Source of the DNA: JBAVQS01 sp049694275 | Lineage (GTDB): Bacteria; Chloroflexota; Anaerolineae; UBA4142; SHND01 | Length of the DNA stretch: 18,885 bases | Direction: 5' to 3' | Assembly: GCA_049694275.1 (NCBI GenBank) | Contig: JBAVQS010000191.1 | Location: forward strand, 1-18,885 | Part shown: one piece after another, positions 7,639-14,526 of the stretch | Numbering within the stretch: the stretch's first letter is position 1 | Layout: each line of letters begins with the position of its first letter | Program-made: the position numbers and the translations under genes | Notes under the pieces: model-generated | The model's input: only the letters and a program-made list of their open reading frames with translations | The model's database searches: none | Told to the model about the DNA's origin: nothing

Positions 7639-8595
7639 TTAACGAACGCTGATACTGCCCGAGCCGCTGTTCACGCTGATGAGCACGTACGCGCCGGTCT
7701 GTGAAAACCCGGTGGTCTCATAGACGCCGCTGTGGTCGTCGGCGCTCACCCTGTGTAGATTGGATATATCGACGCTGCCCGAGCCCCTGCGATACTCGAC
7801 GCGAGCCGCTATTCCTTCGGGCAAGCGAATGTTCATCGCGCCGGACCCGCTGTTGACCACCACGTGAGATGAACCCTGGGCGGGGAGCTGCACGTCGACC
7901 GCGCCGGAACCGCTGTTTAGATTCAGCGAGCTGACATTCAGCCCACTCAAGTCCAGATTGTGTGCGCCCGAGCCGGTGTTCAGGTTGAGCGTGTATTCGA
8001 CGATGGGGTTGAGCTTGAGATCCCACTGCTCACCCTCGTTATTAAACAAGAACATCCCCGCGCTGCCGTTGCTTGACAGCGTAACCCGCGCCTGAGCGTT
8101 ATTCATCGAGACATCATGTTTCAGGTCGCCATAGTAACGCACGTCCCCTTCGACGAGGTTCCCCGAGGCGCCGAGCGCGCCAAGCTGATACTTACCGTCG
8201 CCAAACGAAAGGTTCACCTCCGCCTGCTTGGCGCCCCCGAGCGGGTCGGCAATATGCTGCGAGTGGAGCGCGCCTTGATTGATGACGATGCCGGGGATTC
8301 CCAGCGAATTGATCCAGGCCGGGTTGGCCTGGGCATAAAAGAGGAGGGCGACCATACCGGCGATGACGAGCAGGCCCATGATCCCGCTCGCAATCGCGCC
8401 CCAGAGCGTGCGCCCCAGGAGGATGTCGAGTCCCGCGACGATCAGGAGCACCGGCCAGAAACGCGATAGTACGAACCATGGGTTGACGGTGAGCATTCCC
8501 ATATTCGAGAGCAGCCATACCACGCCCACGCCGATCAATACAATCGGCCAGAACAGGCTGGGTGGACGGCGAAAGGTGCTTTTATCCTGGTTCAT
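7639..8595 (-). CDS. LiaF-like membrane protein with Gly-Ser-Gly beta-repeat domain
   Basis: The 318-residue product has an N-terminal membrane part with the DUF5668/LiaF-type pattern PSLFWPIVLIGVGVVWLLSN at 12-31. Helices follow at about 43-60 and 66-88. The outer part from about 120 ends in repeated strands, each turning at a GSG motif: NTGSGA, NSGSGA, NSGSGA, RRGSGS and NSGSGS. This resembles the beta-solenoid adhesin-like domain (DUF4097/toastrack) paired with LiaF regions. I chose the ATG at 8595. A longer frame to 8670 would overlap the upstream gene, and residues before MNQDKSTF look non-family. The gene follows the six-helix protein by 11 bases. In Firmicutes LiaF relatives monitor envelope stress, but no LiaRS-type kinase is directly adjacent here, so that role is only a possibility. 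Confidence 0.82.
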   Translation of the reverse strand: MNQDKSTFRRPPSLFWPIVLIGVGVVWLLSNMGMLTVNPWFVLSRFWPVLLIVAGLDILLGRTLWGAIASGIMGLLVIAGMVALLFYAQANPAWINSLGIPGIVINQGALHSQHIADPLGGAKQAEVNLSFGDGKYQLGALGASGNLVEGDVRYYGDLKHDVSMNNAQARVTLSSNGSAGMFLFNNEGEQWDLKLNPIVEYTLNLNTGSGAHNLDLSGLNVSSLNLNSGSGAVDVQLPAQGSSHVVVNSGSGAMNIRLPEGIAARVEYRRGSGSVDISNLHRVSADDHSGVYETTGFSQTGAYVLISVNSGSGSISVR

Positions 8596-8606
8596 GAGCG
8601 TTTTTC

Positions 8607-9194
8607 CTATCGTTCCTGGTTCGGCGCGGCGGGGCCGGACACTTCGGACCGGCGCGGCCCCGTGAACCACGCAAAACTTCGGCCAAACAGGATCAGAATG
8701 CCGAGGAGGATCAACAGCACCGGCCCGGCGATATTTCCCGCGTGGGTAAAGCTGAGCGCGCCCACCGATAATTCAAAGAACACGGCGCCGACGGCAAAGA
8801 GAATCAGGCCGATGGTCACGAGGATGCGGCCCGGGCGTTCAAGCTCGGGCTTGTCGCTCCAGCGCGAAAAGATCAGCATGCCGACGCCGACGCCGGCGGG
8901 CGCGACGAGCGCCCAGGCGTAGGCCCAGCTCGCCCAATAGTCAAACGTATTTTGCAAGAGCATCAAAAAGCCCAGGGCGCAAAAGATACTCCCCGGGATG
9001 GCGAGGCCGCCGGCCGGTTTGCCGCCGGCAAGCATGCCGGCAAAAAAGGCCAGGCCAAACGCGATGATAAACAACGGCCAGATATAGTGCCAGATATCAA
9101 AACGGAACAGGTTCGCGAGCAAGGCCAAAACGCCAAGCCCAATCAGCGCCGTTCCACCGGCGAGCCGGCCGGCGGTATTCCCACTCGTGTTCAT
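8607..9194 (-). CDS. Six-helix membrane protein, LiaI/DUF5668-like
   Basis: This 195-residue protein is almost all membrane. About six hydrophobic helices can be seen, starting at GGTALIGLGVLALLANLF, IWPLFIIAFGLAFFAGML, GSIFCALGFLMLLQNTF, ALVAPAGVGVGMLIF, ILVTIGLILFAVGAVFF and VLLILLGILILFG. The Trp-Pro plus glycine-rich pattern is like the helical-hairpin unit of the LiaI/LiaF region, here apparently repeated. The ATG at 9194 is preceded by GGGAGG six bases away, which decides it over a longer frame reaching 9329. It is the first gene of a two-gene operon with the LiaF-like protein. No enzymatic motif is visible and no precise function is claimed. Confidence 0.78.
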   Translation of the reverse strand: MNTSGNTAGRLAGGTALIGLGVLALLANLFRFDIWHYIWPLFIIAFGLAFFAGMLAGGKPAGGLAIPGSIFCALGFLMLLQNTFDYWASWAYAWALVAPAGVGVGMLIFSRWSDKPELERPGRILVTIGLILFAVGAVFFELSVGALSFTHAGNIAGPVLLILLGILILFGRSFAWFTGPRRSEVSGPAAPNQER

Positions 9195-9313
9195 TGGAAG
9201 CCTCCCTTTTGAATCCACTGCCGGTGTATTCCGTACTGCACCTCTTATCTCTACGCATCTTGCCCGGAATCGGTTACATGCTCCCCCTTTCGGGGGAAAG
9301 GCGTCGACGCCGA

Positions 9314-9342
9314 TTGACATTCCCTGCAACCCCCGTTAGACT
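9314..9342 (+). promoter_or_regulatory. Promoter of the dehydrogenase-CBS gene
   Basis: A perfect -35 TTGACA (9314-9319) is followed after 17 bases by TAGACT (9337-9342), a four-of-six -10 box. The gene starts at 9369 with GAGGAGG six bases ahead of its ATG, giving a short leader of about 20 bases. Confidence 0.75.
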
Positions 9343-9368
9343 GGTATTACTCAAAGAGGAGGAAAGTT

Positions 9369-11258
9369 ATGCTGCCCAAACGTATGTCCGATCTGTTGAA
9401 CGACCTCTTGCCTGCCAGCGCCTGGCAGAGCCGGCGGCAGGAGGAGAACGGGCTCGTTTTTGTCGAATTTACCTCGCTGGATGTCGAACTGCTCTACCGG
9501 TTGGGAATCAAGGTCGATGACCTGGGCCCGCGGCTCGTCGTCTGCATGTGGGATGAACGCAGCCCGCTCGAGATCGGCGGTTACCTGATCGTCGATAACG
9601 TCTCGATGGGACTGCCCGCAATGGGCGGAATTCGCCTCTCACCCGACATTACCCCGGCCTCCATTCACAATCTCGCGCGCGGCATGACCATGAAGAATGC
9701 CGCGGCCGACCTGCCGTATGGCGGCGCCAAATCCGGCATTGTCGCCAGCGCCAACCTTCCCCCTTCGACGCATGTCGAGATCGTGCGCGGTTTTGCGCGT
9801 CTCCTGCGCCGGTACGTCCGTCTCTACAATCCCGGCCCCGATGTCGGCACCAATGACCAGGATATGAAGACCATCGCGATTGAGAATGGACTGGACGTGG
9901 CGCTCTCCAAACCTGTCGAGATGGGCGGCAACCGGATCGACCAACTCGGCGCCGCGGCGGGCGGCTGTGTGATTGCGCTGGAGGCGCTGCACCGGGAGGC
10001 CGAGCGCCTGCGCGTCCTTCCCCAGTTCCGCAACCTCCAGATTCCTGCATGGGACAAGGTCACCGTCATCGTCCAGGGGTTCGGCGCGGTCGGCGCACAC
10101 GTGGCGCGGCTGTTGTGGGAAAAGGGGGGACAGCCGGGGCGCGGCCCGCGAATCATTGGCATCAGCGATGTCTCCGGCTATCTTTATGGCGAGACCGGGC
10201 TTGACGTCGGCCTGCTGTTGGCCCTGCGCGGCATGAACCAGATCGTCACCAAGCCCTACTTTCTCGCGCACCCCGATCTGCCCGAAGAGAGCGGCGCCCT
10301 CTTGAAATTCTCCAGCTCGCGCGATGACCTCCTGCGCGAGTCCGCCTTTTGCCTGGTCCCCGCGGCGCCCCAGCCCAACTATCTCGACGTCGACGAAAGC
10401 TCGCGTCCCTCGATGACCACGCACAAGATGGGCCGCTGGTCCATGATTGTCGAGGGGGCCAACACCTATTCGCCGGACCCGCGGCGCAAGGCGGCGCGGC
10501 GGCGCATGGAGCGGGTCGTCTACCAGGAACGAGGGACCTTGATTGCGACCGATTTTCTCGTCAATTCGGGCGGCGTCATCTTTGCCGCGCACGAGCGGCT
10601 CATCCCCACGCCCGGCAGCCTGCGCATTCCACAGGAGATGCTCGGCAATCGTGAGGCGGTGGATGCATGGCTGGCAAGCCATGCCGCTGAGTTTGCGGCG
10701 CTGGCCGAGCAGCGGCGCGTCGCCGCCGAAAAAAAGCGGGACGCCGTCATTCGCGAGAATATGGTCCAGTTGATCGACGGCCTGGTCGCCGACGAGGATG
10801 CGCTTCCCTGTCAGGTCGCCGAACGCATCAGCGTCAACCGCATCGTCCATCGTGAAAGCCACCGGATTGCCGCCGAGGTCATGGTCGAAATGGCGACCAT
10901 CCCGCTCGGCGTCAGGGCGCAGGATGCGGCCCGCACCCTGGTCGAAAAGAATACCGACATCCTCTCCGTCCTGGCCCCGACCGGCGAGGTGGCGGGCATT
11001 GTCACCGACTGGGATATTACGCGTGCCGCCTCCGGCGGGCCGCTCGCCGAGGTCTGCGTGGACGATATTATGAGCCGGAATGTGATTAGCTGCGGGCCGC
11101 AGGACAGCCTGCTCGACCTGGTGCTCAAGCTTGAGCAACACGATATTTCGGCGCTCCCGATTCTCTCGCCCGACGCCAAGCTTTTGGGGGCGATTACCTC
11201 CAACCTCCTGGCGACGCGAACCCTGTACCGCCTGTTGCTGGGGGAGCAAACGAGTTGA
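9369..11258 (+). CDS. Glu/Leu/Phe/Val-type amino-acid dehydrogenase with C-terminal CBS pair
   Basis: This family reversibly and oxidatively deaminates an L-amino acid with NAD(P). Residues 1 to about 500 form the enzyme. Lys109 lies in GMTMKNAA, Lys121 in LPYGGAKSGI, and Asp158 in GPDVGTND is the catalytic acid. The dinucleotide loop VQGFGAVG is at about 234-241. Residues about 511-627 add two CBS repeats, VTDWDITRA and SALPILSPDAKLLGAITSNLL being typical. CBS pairs usually bind adenine nucleotides, suggesting energy-state control. Met85 in PAMGGIRL replaces the Lys of glutamate-specific enzymes (PxKGGIR). So a hydrophobic amino-acid substrate, as in leucine dehydrogenase, is as likely as glutamate. 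At 629 residues it is much longer than the usual 410-450. It is transcribed alone from its own promoter, divergent from the LiaI/LiaF-like pair. Confidence 0.93.
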   Translation: MLPKRMSDLLNDLLPASAWQSRRQEENGLVFVEFTSLDVELLYRLGIKVDDLGPRLVVCMWDERSPLEIGGYLIVDNVSMGLPAMGGIRLSPDITPASIHNLARGMTMKNAAADLPYGGAKSGIVASANLPPSTHVEIVRGFARLLRRYVRLYNPGPDVGTNDQDMKTIAIENGLDVALSKPVEMGGNRIDQLGAAAGGCVIALEALHREAERLRVLPQFRNLQIPAWDKVTVIVQGFGAVGAHVARLLWEKGGQPGRGPRIIGISDVSGYLYGETGLDVGLLLALRGMNQIVTKPYFLAHPDLPEESGALLKFSSSRDDLLRESAFCLVPAAPQPNYLDVDESSRPSMTTHKMGRWSMIVEGANTYSPDPRRKAARRRMERVVYQERGTLIATDFLVNSGGVIFAAHERLIPTPGSLRIPQEMLGNREAVDAWLASHAAEFAALAEQRRVAAEKKRDAVIRENMVQLIDGLVADEDALPCQVAERISVNRIVHRESHRIAAEVMVEMATIPLGVRAQDAARTLVEKNTDILSVLAPTGEVAGIVTDWDITRAASGGPLAEVCVDDIMSRNVISCGPQDSLLDLVLKLEQHDISALPILSPDAKLLGAITSNLLATRTLYRLLLGEQTS

Positions 11259-11291
11259 GACCCAGGCTCCCATCATGCAGACATTCGCATT

Positions 11292-11320
11292 TTGACCAAT
11301 TGAGCCGATTGGCATAAACT
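11292..11320 (+). promoter_or_regulatory. Promoter of the sensor kinase-regulator pair
   Basis: TTGACC (11292-11297) and TAAACT (11315-11320) are separated by 17 bases. The predicted transcription start is at about 11327, only a few bases ahead of the GTG start at 11330, so the message would have almost no leader. Confidence 0.65.
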
Positions 11321-11329
11321 GCGGGGACT

Positions 11330-13219
11330 GTGACACGAAGGTTCGGCCAATTCTGGAATGAGATGCGCAGGCCGGGCATGAGCGCGAGGCTCATGCTCGG
11401 CTTTGCTACCATGGTCGTGTTGGCGCTGATTGCCTATGCGCTCGTCATCAGCATTGTGATGCGTGCGCAGATCTATCACACCGCCGACGACGAAATGGGA
11501 TGGCGCGCGCGCTCGGCGCAGGCGATTCTCCAAAACGAACAGGCGTTTATGGAGCAAGAGGCCATCAATTCCGCCAATCTCCCCGGCCTGGATGCGGCCC
11601 TGCAGAAACCGGACTCGGGCGACCTGGAACGATTGCTGACGCCCGGTCTCAAGGCGCACAACCTGAACGCGATCCTGGTGACTGACGCGGCGGATCACCT
11701 GCGCATGCGCAGCGGCGATGTGGTCATGGACGAGACCCACCTTGAAGGGATTCCCCTCGTCGACCGGGCCATGAGCCAGCTCGCCGACAGCACCTTTTTT
11801 CAGAGCGGCCAGGATTTATGGCTCTTGTCTGCCGCGCCGCACCAATCGCCGGATGGAAAAACGACGGCGGTGATCCTGATTGGCAAGCGGCTCGACAAGC
11901 AATTCCTCCAATCCCTCGCGAGCACGCTGGGCAATGCAATCGTTCTCACCTGGGGCGATGTCGCCGCCTATTCCTTTGAGACGCCGCCGCCCGAGCTCAC
12001 GGTGCATCACCTGCATGCCTCCCTCGGCGAGGTCGCCGAATATCGCGTCCAGCAGGTTGCATTTCATACCATGAATATCGGTTCGCAGCCCTACCGGGTT
12101 GCGGCGTTCAACATCTCGACGAATTCGGATGGCGACCTGGCTGTTCTCCTCTTTCGCCCGACCTATGAGATGGACCTCTCGGTTCAGCAGGCGTTGCTGG
12201 GGGTATTCGCGATCAGCGGACTGATCCTCCTGGTCGGCGCGCCGCTCGTGTACTGGTATGCGCACAGCGTCACCCGCCCGCTCGACCGGCTGACCACCGT
12301 CGCCCGGCGCATCGCCGGCGGGGATATGGAGCATGTGATTCAGGTGGAGCGCAAGGACGAGGTCGGAGAACTGGCGCACGCGTTTGAAGAGATGCGGGTC
12401 CAGGTTCAGGCGATGCTCCAGGCCCAGCAGAAGTGGAATGCCGAGCTCGACGCCCAGGTCAAGAACAAAACGAGCGAGCTGGAGGACCTGCTGGAAATCC
12501 GCGACCAGCTCCTCCAGGAAACCCTGACGATTCAGGAAGGGGAGCGCCGCCGCGTCGCGCGTGAACTGCACGACGAGACGTGCCAGAGCCTGACGGCCCT
12601 CCTGGCCAACATCGCCACCGTTCAACTCCTTTCGCCGGAGCAGATGCAAGCCCGTCTGCCCGAGCTCAAAGGGACCGTGGTCAATATTCTCAAAGAGGTC
12701 AACCGAATCGTCTTTGCGCTGCGGCCGGCCCTCCTCGACGATTACGGGCTGATTCCTGCATTAAGCTGGTACGCCGAACAACGGCTGCCCGCGCCTATCC
12801 ACCTCGATATCTCGACGACCGGTCCCGACATGCGGCTTCCCGCCAATCTCGAAACGATTCTGTTCCGGATCGGGCAGGAAGCGATTACCAATATCGCCAA
12901 ATACGCCGGGGCGACCTATGTTCGGGTCAAGCTCACACACACCGATGAGGGTGAGTCGGAGCGTGTCAGCCTGGAGATTGAGGACAATGGCTGCGGGTTT
13001 GACCTGGAACATTGGAAAGCCTACACGCCGCATGGGCGCGGCCACCTGGGCTTGCTCGGGATGCAGGAACGCATCGGGCAGGCCCGCGGCCGCCTGGAGA
13101 TTCAATCTGCTCCCGGCGCCGGAACGCGCGTCCATGCAACCATTCCATTAGACTCTGTCTCAGAACCGACGACCGGCGCAGGCGAAGCGAACGCGCCGAG
13201 TGAGGACAAGACCCTATGA
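11330..13219 (+). CDS. NarL/DesK-family membrane sensor histidine kinase
   Basis: This is a transmembrane sensor kinase of 629 residues. A helix at about 20-45 is followed by an extracytoplasmic sensor region to about 283 with no motif I recognise. A second helix runs 288-311, then a HAMP domain from about 312 (TRPLDRL) to 362, and a coiled coil to about 400. The HisKA_3 box reads ERRRVARELHDETCQS with phospho-accepting His414. The ATPase part has the N box QEAITNIAKYA (Asn521), EDNGCGFD at 551-558 and GHLGLLGMQERI at 571-582. The GTG start at 11330 gives MTRRFGQF; an ATG at 11363 is an alternative. It overlaps the regulator gene by four bases (ATGA), so they form a cognate pair. The signal is unknown. 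Confidence 0.93.
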   Translation: MTRRFGQFWNEMRRPGMSARLMLGFATMVVLALIAYALVISIVMRAQIYHTADDEMGWRARSAQAILQNEQAFMEQEAINSANLPGLDAALQKPDSGDLERLLTPGLKAHNLNAILVTDAADHLRMRSGDVVMDETHLEGIPLVDRAMSQLADSTFFQSGQDLWLLSAAPHQSPDGKTTAVILIGKRLDKQFLQSLASTLGNAIVLTWGDVAAYSFETPPPELTVHHLHASLGEVAEYRVQQVAFHTMNIGSQPYRVAAFNISTNSDGDLAVLLFRPTYEMDLSVQQALLGVFAISGLILLVGAPLVYWYAHSVTRPLDRLTTVARRIAGGDMEHVIQVERKDEVGELAHAFEEMRVQVQAMLQAQQKWNAELDAQVKNKTSELEDLLEIRDQLLQETLTIQEGERRRVARELHDETCQSLTALLANIATVQLLSPEQMQARLPELKGTVVNILKEVNRIVFALRPALLDDYGLIPALSWYAEQRLPAPIHLDISTTGPDMRLPANLETILFRIGQEAITNIAKYAGATYVRVKLTHTDEGESERVSLEIEDNGCGFDLEHWKAYTPHGRGHLGLLGMQERIGQARGRLEIQSAPGAGTRVHATIPLDSVSEPTTGAGEANAPSEDKTL

Positions 13220-13866
13220 CCCAGACCCGGATTCTTCTGGTCGATGACCATGCCATTTTGCGCGCCGGACTGCGCGCCCTCCTGGCGAACTATCCAGACC
13301 TGCTGGTCATTGGCGAGGCGGGGGATGGGGCCGAAGCCATCGCGCGCGTGAACGAGCTCAAACCGGATGTCGTGGTGATGGACGTCGCCATGCCGGGGGT
13401 GAATGGGCTCAGCGCCACGCGCCAGATTCTTCAGAGTTGGCCCGAGACCAAGATTCTCATCCTGACTCAATACAGCAACAAGGAATACGTCCTCCCCTTG
13501 CTGCGCGTCGGCGCGGCGGGCTATGTCTTGAAACAGGCGGTCGATACCGACCTGGTGACCGCTATCCGGGCGGTTGCGCGGGGCGAGTCCTTTCTCTATC
13601 CGCCTGTCGCCAAGGTCGTGCTGGATGCCTATCTGCAAGACCCAGCAGGGCGGGAACAAGAGCCCTATGCGCAGTTAACCGAGCGCGAGCGCGAAATTCT
13701 CATCCTCGTCGCGCAGGGCCACTCCACCCGCGAGATTGCCGAGCTGCTCCACATCAGCCCCAACACGGTCGACGTCCATCGCAACCGGTTCATGCAAAAG
13801 CTCGACCTCCACAGCGTGGCCGAGGTGACCGCTTTTGCCATCCACCACGGGCTCGTCACGAATTAA
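13216..13866 (+). CDS. NarL/LuxR-family response regulator
   Basis: This cytosolic transcription regulator is 216 residues long, normal for the family. The receiver has acidic Asp10-Asp11, phospho-acceptor Asp56 in VVMDVAMPG, Thr82 and Lys104. The C-terminal GerE/LuxR helix-turn-helix begins about residue 154 with LTEREREILILVAQG and has STREIAELLHISPNTVDVH. The start ATG overlaps the kinase stop, indicating coupling. It is the presumed partner of the upstream kinase. Its binding site may be the repeated TAATGCC element in the spacer downstream, upstream of the cytochrome cluster. That link is inference. Confidence 0.96.
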   Translation: MTQTRILLVDDHAILRAGLRALLANYPDLLVIGEAGDGAEAIARVNELKPDVVVMDVAMPGVNGLSATRQILQSWPETKILILTQYSNKEYVLPLLRVGAAGYVLKQAVDTDLVTAIRAVARGESFLYPPVAKVVLDAYLQDPAGREQEPYAQLTEREREILILVAQGHSTREIAELLHISPNTVDVHRNRFMQKLDLHSVAEVTAFAIHHGLVTN

Positions 13867-13915
13867 CGCCTGAATCAGTCCCCCGGCGACCACGCGCCGC
13901 CTCCCCGTCATCCCC

Positions 13916-13984
13916 TAATGCCTCTCCCCGTTTTAGTAATGCCTTTACCCTACCATTAATAATCCCTTTCAGTGACCGGCATTA
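13916..13984 (+). promoter_or_regulatory. Phased TAATGCC repeats, candidate operator array
   Basis: TAATGCCTCTCCCC (13916-13929) and TAATGCCTTTACCC (13937-13950) are direct repeats 21 bases apart, two helical turns. An inverted copy, GGCATTA, lies at 13978-13984, about 41 bases from the second. A weaker TAATAATCCCTTTC is at 13957. They lie upstream of the -10 box of the next gene, where activator sites are common. Which protein binds is unknown; the adjacent NarL-type regulator is the obvious candidate. Confidence 0.45.
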
Positions 13985-14017
13985 TCGCGTGGCACTATTC
14001 CCCTCGCCATGTCCGTT

Positions 14018-14026
14018 TGTTATAAT
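14018..14026 (+). promoter_or_regulatory. Extended -10 promoter of the receiver-TPR-NHL-cytochrome cluster
   Basis: TGTTATAAT is a perfect -10 with the TGn extension. The expected -35 position reads TTCCCC, which is poor, so this promoter probably depends on the extended -10 or on an activator bound upstream. The first likely start codon is the ATG at 14059. Confidence 0.7.
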
Positions 14027-14058
14027 ATTCACGAACTGTGGGGGGAGCCTGTCGGTTT

Positions 14059-14499
14059 ATGGAAAAGATCCGCGTTTTGCTTGTCAGCAATTTCACCCTT
14101 TTGCGTGCCGGGCTGCGCTCGCTGCTCGGCAACTGCGACCAACTCGACGTCATCGGCGAAAGCACGCTTGAAACGGTGTCTGTCGAGTTCGTGCAGCAGA
14201 CGGGCGCGCAGGTCGTCATTGTCGAGACCGGGCGGGATGAGGAACACGCGTGCGAGGTCGTCAGGGCGCTCGCGGCGCAATTCCCGGTGATTGCCCTGAG
14301 CACCAATCCGGCCGCAGACCTGGTGCTCTGCCTGCTGCGCGCCGGGGTCAAGGGCTATTTGTCGCACCAGGAAGCCGCAGACGAACTGGTCCGGGCGGTA
14401 CAGGCCGTGGCGCAGGGTGAGGTCTTTTTGTGCACGTCGGCCAGTAAGACCCTGCTCACCGGATATCGCCAGCGCACACACCCCCAGGCAGAAACCTAG
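14059..14499 (+). CDS. Stand-alone degenerate receiver domain (pseudo-receiver)
   Basis: The 146-residue protein is a receiver domain closely resembling the neighbouring NarL-type regulator (both have LLRAGLRxLL near residue 15-24) but ending before any helix-turn-helix. Key phosphorylation residues are changed. Ser10-Asn11 replace the acidic pair, Glu56 sits in place of the acceptor Asp, Ser81 in place of Thr, and His103 in place of Lys. Conventional phosphorylation is therefore unlikely, and Glu56 might mimic a phosphorylated state. I chose the ATG at 14059 because it gives the normal receiver N-terminus MEKIRVLLV; a GTG at 14038 is in frame. It starts the cluster that holds the TPR, NHL and cytochrome genes. 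It may have arisen by duplication of the adjacent regulator with loss of the DNA-binding part. Role unknown. Confidence 0.85.
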   Translation: MEKIRVLLVSNFTLLRAGLRSLLGNCDQLDVIGESTLETVSVEFVQQTGAQVVIVETGRDEEHACEVVRALAAQFPVIALSTNPAADLVLCLLRAGVKGYLSHQEAADELVRAVQAVAQGEVFLCTSASKTLLTGYRQRTHPQAET

Positions 14500-14526
14500 A
14501 GTTCATTTTTTTCCGAAAGAGGAACT
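14500..14526 (+). promoter_or_regulatory. Possible hairpin over the TPR gene ribosome site
   Basis: AGTTC at 14500-14504 can pair with GAACT at 14522-14526, directly before the ATG at 14527, and the T-run between them can pair with the AAAG that follows. The AGAGGA ribosome site at 14518-14523 lies in this fold. This could limit translation, but the helix is short. Confidence 0.3.

Noticed and set aside
8596..8670. An upstream extension of the LiaF-like gene to a start at 8670.
   Set aside because: It would overlap the preceding membrane protein gene and adds residues unlike the family; the ATG at 8595 fits the 11-base spacing.
9281..9300. The CCCCCTTTCGGGGG hairpin between the divergent genes as a terminator.
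   Set aside because: It has no T-run on either strand and lies upstream of both gene starts, so termination is not expected.
9195..9329. An upstream extension of the six-helix membrane protein.
   Set aside because: GGGAGG is six bases before the ATG at 9194, and the added residues are Arg/Cys-rich and unlike a membrane protein start.
9639..11336. A 565-codon open frame on the minus strand over the dehydrogenase gene.
   Set aside because: It mirrors a strongly supported gene with conserved motifs, has no family signature and is a usual effect of high GC content.
11816..12649. A 277-codon minus-strand open frame inside the sensor kinase.
   Set aside because: The plus frame carries HAMP and HisKA_3 motifs; the other is a high-GC shadow.
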